DNA of 64,000 nucleotides, taken from assembly GCA_000469685.2 (NCBI GenBank), contig LS997566.1, positions 6,368,491-6,432,490 of the forward strand, given 5' to 3'. This document shows, piece by piece, positions 61,001-64,000 of this stretch. Every line of letters begins with the position of its first letter. Position 1 is the first letter of the stretch. The notes under the pieces are model-generated. The model ran no database searches and was not told the origin of the DNA. It saw only the letters and a program-made list of their open reading frames with translations. A program made the position numbers and the translations under genes. This DNA is from Haemonchus contortus (taxonomy: Eukaryota; Nematoda; Chromadorea; Rhabditida; Trichostrongylidae).

Positions 61001-62221
61001 GTAAACTGATGTTTTTTGAAGATGTCACTGGCAAGGAGAAGACTCTCATGGTTTCGTCGGTGCAGGCGTGAAAAACTAGCCAAGACTAGTCCTCAAAGAA
61101 CGTGTTGATTGACGTAATGAAGCACTGATGAGACATTTTCCTTAAAAGATCTCGTAAGCCTTCCAGCAGAACGCTACTCCAGCCCACAGAGCCAAGCTTG
61201 CCCTCGAGTGGTGTAGACGACAGCTGACCAACGTGGTTGGTAAAGAGGGAACGGCTACTTCCCAGAACTTGACTCACTTGACTCCCCCTTATGGTCCTTG
61301 ATTGGAAGAAGACCTGTCAAGTTTGCAGTCCCAGTTTGGAGTCCTAGAAAGCAAGACTGAAGAACGGCTGGGAAGAAATGGAGAAGGGTAACTGCGTTCG
61401 AACCAGTTCGAGAGCAAACTTTGGGCCTCTATTCACGCTCATGGGGGATATTCTGAAATGTGATTGTTGTAGCAAATGGTGTTAACTAACGTGCATAGGA
61501 ATTCCATCGTCTTTCTCAGCTGAGAAGCTTCAAGTATATTGTCATGAATAAGCGCCCATAATTTCGGGACACCCTGTACATCGGTTGACCAACGCAATTT
61601 CCTGCATACGCTGCTTTCGAGTGCCAGCAGGACTCTAAATGGAAGTCGGAAGCGTGGTGCACCCCTACATGGAATTGATTAACGCTGTAAAAACATTTAA
61701 AAATCTATGGCTATTGATGCTCACAATTTCGCGTTCCTGTGGCGACCTATACTTTATTACCACATATGAGGGCCTTTTTTTATCACCAGTTGAACTACCC
61801 ACGCTATCGCGTGCATCACATGCCAACTACCGCTTACCTACTACTTGTAGAGTGCCAATATAAATAATACCAGTAGACTTCCCATTTCATGACTGTTTCC
61901 TCACTGCGCTCACGTGACATTTACTCTCTTCATTGTGCTTACGTGACTTTCGGAAGGGCGCACAAACGGGCATACAAGCAAACACACAAAGTTACCGCCT
62001 TACATATAGAGAGGAACTGCCATTATCATCTACTGCTCTTACAACGATCACCATTACAGATGTATATGGTGGAACAACTTGCTCCCAATGCTACTCTCAT
62101 ACCGACATGTTGGGAACTATGGAGGAACACTACGAATTTCGAAACTCTTACGCGATACACGTTGTGCTGCAGGGAAATCTTGAAGAATTCAACTGCCGGA
62201 AACGTAGTGATCTACGGAAAG
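57941..62221 (+). CDS. DUF273 glycosyltransferase-like type II membrane protein (partial at 3' end)
   Basis: Six exons (57941-58027, 58169-58363, 58922-59025, 59807-59883, 60251-60363, 62060-62221) join in frame to 246 residues without a stop, so the 3' end lies outside the window. Residues 11-25 form one membrane helix ([15 protein letters not shown]), suggesting a Golgi/ER signal anchor. The lumenal part matches the nematode DUF273 family: [12 protein letters not shown] with a DxD motif at D119/D121, [33 protein letters not shown] and GAIH. DUF273 proteins are thought to be nucleotide-sugar transferases, and the substrate is unknown. NGT and NAT/NTT/NST sequons fit a lumenal protein. The second half is crowded with transposons. 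Confidence 0.85.
58169..58363 (+). CDS. DUF273 gene exon 2
   Basis: TATTACAG precedes [20 protein letters not shown]. Alternative acceptors upstream read into stops. The exon carries the first beta strand ([10 protein letters not shown]) and ends CNHQE at GAG|GTGATT. Confidence 0.75.
58922..59025 (+). CDS. DUF273 gene exon 3 (DxD motif)
   Basis: GCTTTCAG precedes [20 protein letters not shown], then [14 protein letters not shown]. The Asp-Ser-Asp is the likely metal and sugar-nucleotide site. The donor at GT|GTTGGT is chosen because the next exon needs phase 2. Confidence 0.78.
59215..59280 (+). repeat. SINE-like repeat, core fragment
   Basis: TTGGTATCAGACTCGTCGGG and GACTTGTACATCGGCTGGCC match the core of the copies at 1110-1378 and 29255-29515. 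It lies in the DUF273 gene's third intron. Confidence 0.5.
59455..59695 (+). repeat. GC-rich dispersed repeat, copy B
   Basis: It shares CGCCGCACGCGGCTGTCGCG and the CCTTCGCGCGCGGAG region with 7085-7345, in the same orientation. The minus-strand frame reads [20 protein letters not shown]. Confidence 0.6.
59807..59883 (+). CDS. DUF273 gene exon 4
   Basis: ATTTCAG precedes [20 protein letters not shown] then FEIMAG. FYDRFxNxEIMAG is the most conserved block of the family. Donor GCAG|GTATTA, phase 1. Confidence 0.85.
59911..60194. mobile_element. Long GC-rich fold-back element inside an intron
   Basis: The ends are perfect inverted copies (GGCTGCTTTCATAGTCCGCC at the left, its complement ending AGCC at 60194). 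The arms pair over most of the element: GTGCCGGCGGAGGCAGTGCT, CGGGGAGGAGGGAGGCAGAC and GGCAAACAGTCCACGCCCCT in the left arm all recur inverted in the right arm. A short loop (GTTGTTTGTTTTCAAC) lies near 60019-60035. The right arm has an extra CGGC-repeat block. AAT flanks both ends. It fills 284 of the intron's 367 bases and would form a strong hairpin in the pre-mRNA. Transposon superfamily unknown. Confidence 0.85.
60251..60363 (+). CDS. DUF273 gene exon 5
   Basis: AAACAG precedes [20 protein letters not shown] then [18 protein letters not shown]. The HGxxDNGAIH block is diagnostic of the family. Donor CAT|GTGAGT, phase 0. Confidence 0.88.
60425..60505 (+). repeat. GC-rich dispersed repeat, copy C
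   Basis: A short copy with CGCCGCACGCGGCTGTCGCG. The minus-strand frame [16 protein letters not shown] matches copies A and B. Confidence 0.55.
60615..61576 (+). mobile_element. Degenerate Tc1-like element
   Basis: The inverted ends CAGGGGGTCCCAAAATTATG and, on the other strand, CAGGGTGTCCCGAAATTATG are each flanked by TA (60613-60614, 61577-61578). At 962 bp it is shorter than an autonomous Tc1-type element of about 1.3-1.6 kb, so internal sequence is missing. It lies in the fifth intron of the DUF273 gene. Confidence 0.75.
60716..60964 (+). pseudogene. Tc1-like transposase fragment
   Basis: 82 codons including [20 protein letters not shown] (second DNA-binding helix region) and [13 protein letters not shown], with the first catalytic Asp in the family's xxFSDE/Q motif. 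Beyond 60964 the frame is lost, and only scattered similarity remains near 61260-61330. Confidence 0.65.
62060..62221 (+). CDS. DUF273 gene exon 6 (last one visible)
   Basis: CATTACAG precedes [20 protein letters not shown], then [20 protein letters not shown]. This fits the family's C-x-x-W ... L ... C-x-R-x-I-L pattern after GAIH. It ends AAG|GTAGCT, phase 0. Later exons were not found before 64000. Confidence 0.72.
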
Positions 62222-62384
62222 GTAGCTTTCTAGTAATCTAGTCGGTCTTTCTAGTGATCGGTCTTTTCTACAAAAAAAAGAAACACTTGACAGTTAGTTC
62301 CATGAACGGTTTTCTATGAACCTCGGCATGATTATATTACTGAGTTTTTTGCTGTCTTGAACTCTTCACGAGATTTTTAAATAA

Positions 62385-62435
62385 CCTTTATTAGGCTGAC
62401 GTTTCGGCGGAATTGCCTTTTCAGAACCTGAAAGG
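62385..62435 (-). ncRNA. Degenerate hammerhead-like motif, left arm
   Basis: The minus strand reads CCTTTCAGGTT-CTGAAAA-GGCAATTCCGCC-GAAACGTC-AGCC...AAAGG. Stem II is GGC/GCC, and stem I pairs GGTT with AGCC through one G-U pair. The core CTGAAAA lacks the G of CUGANGA, so this copy should be inactive. Confidence 0.3.
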
Positions 62436-62564
62436 ATCATGACAATCTATGACTATCCGATCAAACGTCTCCATCAACCCACTAAGTTCGAGACCCCCAG
62501 GGCTTCGAAACCACCCAAAAAGTAGTGGTACCAACCGACCAGTTTCAGCTGGGGTAAGTCCTCA

Positions 62565-62909
62565 TTAAAGTCTGTGAGGGAAGGCCATTCTTATATAAGG
62601 CTGTAGCTCCCGCGTGATTGCGAGACATTCTTCCCTACGATTCATTTTGGGATCGGTGACCTGTATCCAAAATCCCTCGAGGGTTTTACGCGCGCATACT
62701 TGCGATTCCTGTGCTACGACCTCCACAATAACCTCAAAATCGCCTCCGTTATGCTTCTGAATTCGGTGACTCCCTGAGGCAGTAGACTTTTTCAATCTTC
62801 TCATGCCATCTATGTGCTCCTTGACCCTCACGTGAAGTGGTCTTGCCGTTTCTTCAATAAACTCATCACCACAATCCCGGCAAGTAATTCTGTAGACCAC
62901 TCCAGACAT
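62565..62909 (-). CDS. GIY-YIG endonuclease domain of a Penelope-like element
   Basis: 114 codons to a stop. SGVVYRITCRDCGDEFIEET carries the GVVY and FIEET versions of the GIY and YIG motifs (the usual YIG glycine is Glu here). ARPLHVRVKEH holds the conserved Arg and His, and ARKTLEGFWI holds the catalytic-type Glu. CRDCG is the zinc-like Cys pair of Penelope versions. The C-terminus KMNRREECLAITRELQPY is typical. It is only the tail of the original protein and is probably not expressed. Confidence 0.78.
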   Translation of the reverse strand: MSGVVYRITCRDCGDEFIEETARPLHVRVKEHIDGMRRLKKSTASGSHRIQKHNGGDFEVIVEVVAQESQVCARKTLEGFWIQVTDPKMNRREECLAITRELQPYIRMAFPHRL

Positions 62910-63349
62910 GTTACAATCACGTTCTCTTCAGGCGATCGTATAGCCTGTTACGAATCAGGCGCCTCTTTAGATTGAAGGGTGGTGCGTTCACAATAGCTAC
63001 TAAATTTTCCAAACCCGATCTCTTTAGACACTTTCAATGGAGGCGCTGACCCCATCAGAAATAAATGGAAGTACAAAAGGAGTGTTGCCTTGTATCGAGG
63101 TACTACCATGTTTGAGGATCACACCGCCAGAAGAGGCTCTACGTGTTGTAGTGTAAGAATGGCCTTCCCTCGCAGACTTTAATCCCCAACTGAAATTGGT
63201 CGGTTGGTACCACTACTTGTTGGGTGGTTTCGAAGAATCCACAAAGTTACGGTGAGTGGTTCTCCTTTCGACCACCTGCGTGCCCTGGGGGTCTCGAACT
63301 TAGTGGGTTGGTGGAGACGTTTGATCGGATAGTTACAGATTCTTATGAT

Positions 63350-63401
63350 CCTTCCGGGCTCTGAAGAAGACGATTCCGCCGAAACGTCAGCCAAATAAAG
63401 G
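63350..63401 (+). ncRNA. Putative hammerhead ribozyme motif, right arm
   Basis: CCTT-CCG-GGCT-CTGAAGA-AGACGATTCCGCC-GAAAC-GTC-AGCC-AAATA-AAGG. It has the hammerhead core CUGANGA ... GAAA ... GUC with cleavage expected after GUC at 63388. Stem I is GGCU/AGCC with a further CCUU/AAGG helix. Stem II would be G(A)C/GCC, damaged here by one change. Stem III is minimal. Hammerheads with minimal stem III are known in the terminal repeats of Penelope-like elements. Activity is not implied. Confidence 0.4.
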
Positions 63402-63489
63402 CTATTTAAAAACCTCGTGAAGAGTTCAAGACAGCATCAAACTTGCAGTTAGGTCCTCAAGTGCCTCTGTTTTATTCAATACTGTGATA

Positions 63490-64000
63490 TTAGATTGATG
63501 CATAATTATTGCGGATTTTTTTCAGCAAAATTTATTAGAAGAAACGGTAGAAATAACTAGCAAAGGCAGGTTCGAATGATTGCTCCGGAATATATCCACC
63601 ATTGACGTCAAGTGCTGCTCCCCATTTGCTAGGCGGTCGGATTCCACAGACGAAGAAGTTTCGATATTTGGAGGCGATCACGTCTTCACGTGGCCATCAA
63701 GACAACCACTTCGTCGAAAGTTGTGTTCGTTATCCAATTTTTCAACGGGCTATCAACGTGATAATCCATAGGAGTTTTTGTTGGTGAATCAGGCAAATGT
63801 AGAAGCAGATTCCATCCCTAATTCGGCTTCGGCTGACTGTTCCATCGCCGAGAAGTTCATTGAGATCACGTTATGCGGCGCCTTCCAACATTTCCCAAAA
63901 TAATAAAGCATAATGTGGCGTATATGAAGGTGACTTTCTAGACACAATTCTGTTAAGGAGAGCGAGGAGATTATTTCTACAAAATCCCGTGTTCAAAAAT
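63490..64000 (-). mobile_element. Mariner element, left end only
   Basis: TTAGATTGATGCATAATTAT (continuing TGCGG) follows a TA at 63488-63489 and matches the form of mariner terminal repeats. On the minus strand, WGAAL...VNGGYIPE and AFASYFYRF just inside resemble the C-terminal end of a mariner-type transposase. The other end lies beyond the window. Confidence 0.5.

Larger units (their letters stand above)
62350..63436 (-). mobile_element. 5'-truncated Penelope-like retroelement with inverted terminal repeats
   Basis: The left arm 62350-62595 and right arm 63154-63436 are inverted copies (TGCTGTCTTGAACTCTTCAC at the left, its complement at the right), with an extra block of about 40 bases in the right arm. 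Between them on the minus strand lies a GIY-YIG domain, preceded by the typical Penelope linker (NLKRRLIRNRLYDRLK readable at about 62980-62930). The reverse transcriptase is missing. Inverted partial repeats and 5' truncation are typical of Penelope insertions. Confidence 0.72.

Noticed and set aside
62345..63440. Terminal inverted repeats of a DNA transposon
   Set aside because: The enclosed GIY-YIG frame and the preceding linker are Penelope-type, and the unequal arm lengths fit an inverted partial repeat better.
63580..63787. Plus-strand frames of about 60 codons near the right end
   Set aside because: The minus strand of the same region reads as a mariner C-terminus, so these are shadows.
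1..64000. CRISPR arrays, bacterial operons, rRNA or intact tRNA genes
   Set aside because: None seen. The window is eukaryotic nuclear DNA, and the only tRNA-like signals are the B boxes of the SINE-like repeats.

Overview
This 64 kb window is nuclear DNA from a nematode, most likely a clade V strongylid such as a hookworm. I infer this from a nematode-type FOS-1 bZIP gene with short exons and TTTTCAG-like 3' splice sites, a DUF273 glycosyltransferase-like gene (a family expanded in Caenorhabditis and strongylids), AT-rich introns of many kilobases, and a heavy load of mariner, Tc1, piggyBac, Penelope and SINE-like repeats. The species is not proven by the sequence.

Layout. Positions 1-23.1 kb hold no gene I can support: AT-rich DNA with SINE copies, two small fold-back elements and one full-length but catalytically dead mariner (13610-14891). 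From 23503 to 46122 (+) runs a complete fos-1 orthologue. It has nine coding exons for a 411-residue long isoform, and a second, phase-compatible first exon at 33766-33834 that would give a 340-residue short isoform. All exon junctions join in frame. The introns hold an intact LTR element (35610-38278) with two identical 273-bp LTRs, a 4-bp target duplication, a primer-binding site, a purine tract and a single gag gene but no pol. It lies antisense, 138 bp upstream of the exon shared by both isoforms. Intron 1 also holds a candidate 58-residue secreted peptide ORF.

From 47 to 57 kb is repeat-rich spacer: a second mariner (52749-54009) that keeps the C-terminal D,D34D spacing, a mariner remnant, a fold-back element and a piggyBac-like non-autonomous element (57087-57683). 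From 57941 to beyond the right edge lies a (+) strand type II membrane DUF273 protein gene with six visible exons (246 residues so far). Its introns have been hit repeatedly: a SINE plus a GC-rich dispersed repeat, a 284-bp GC-rich fold-back element, another GC-rich repeat copy, a Tc1-like remnant, then a 5'-truncated Penelope-like element with a GIY-YIG domain, inverted terminal repeats and a hammerhead-ribozyme-like motif, and finally a mariner end that runs off the window.

The two host genes are unrelated in role: one is a nuclear transcription factor and the other probably a Golgi/ER enzyme. The rest of the window is mostly the record of transposon activity in and around them.
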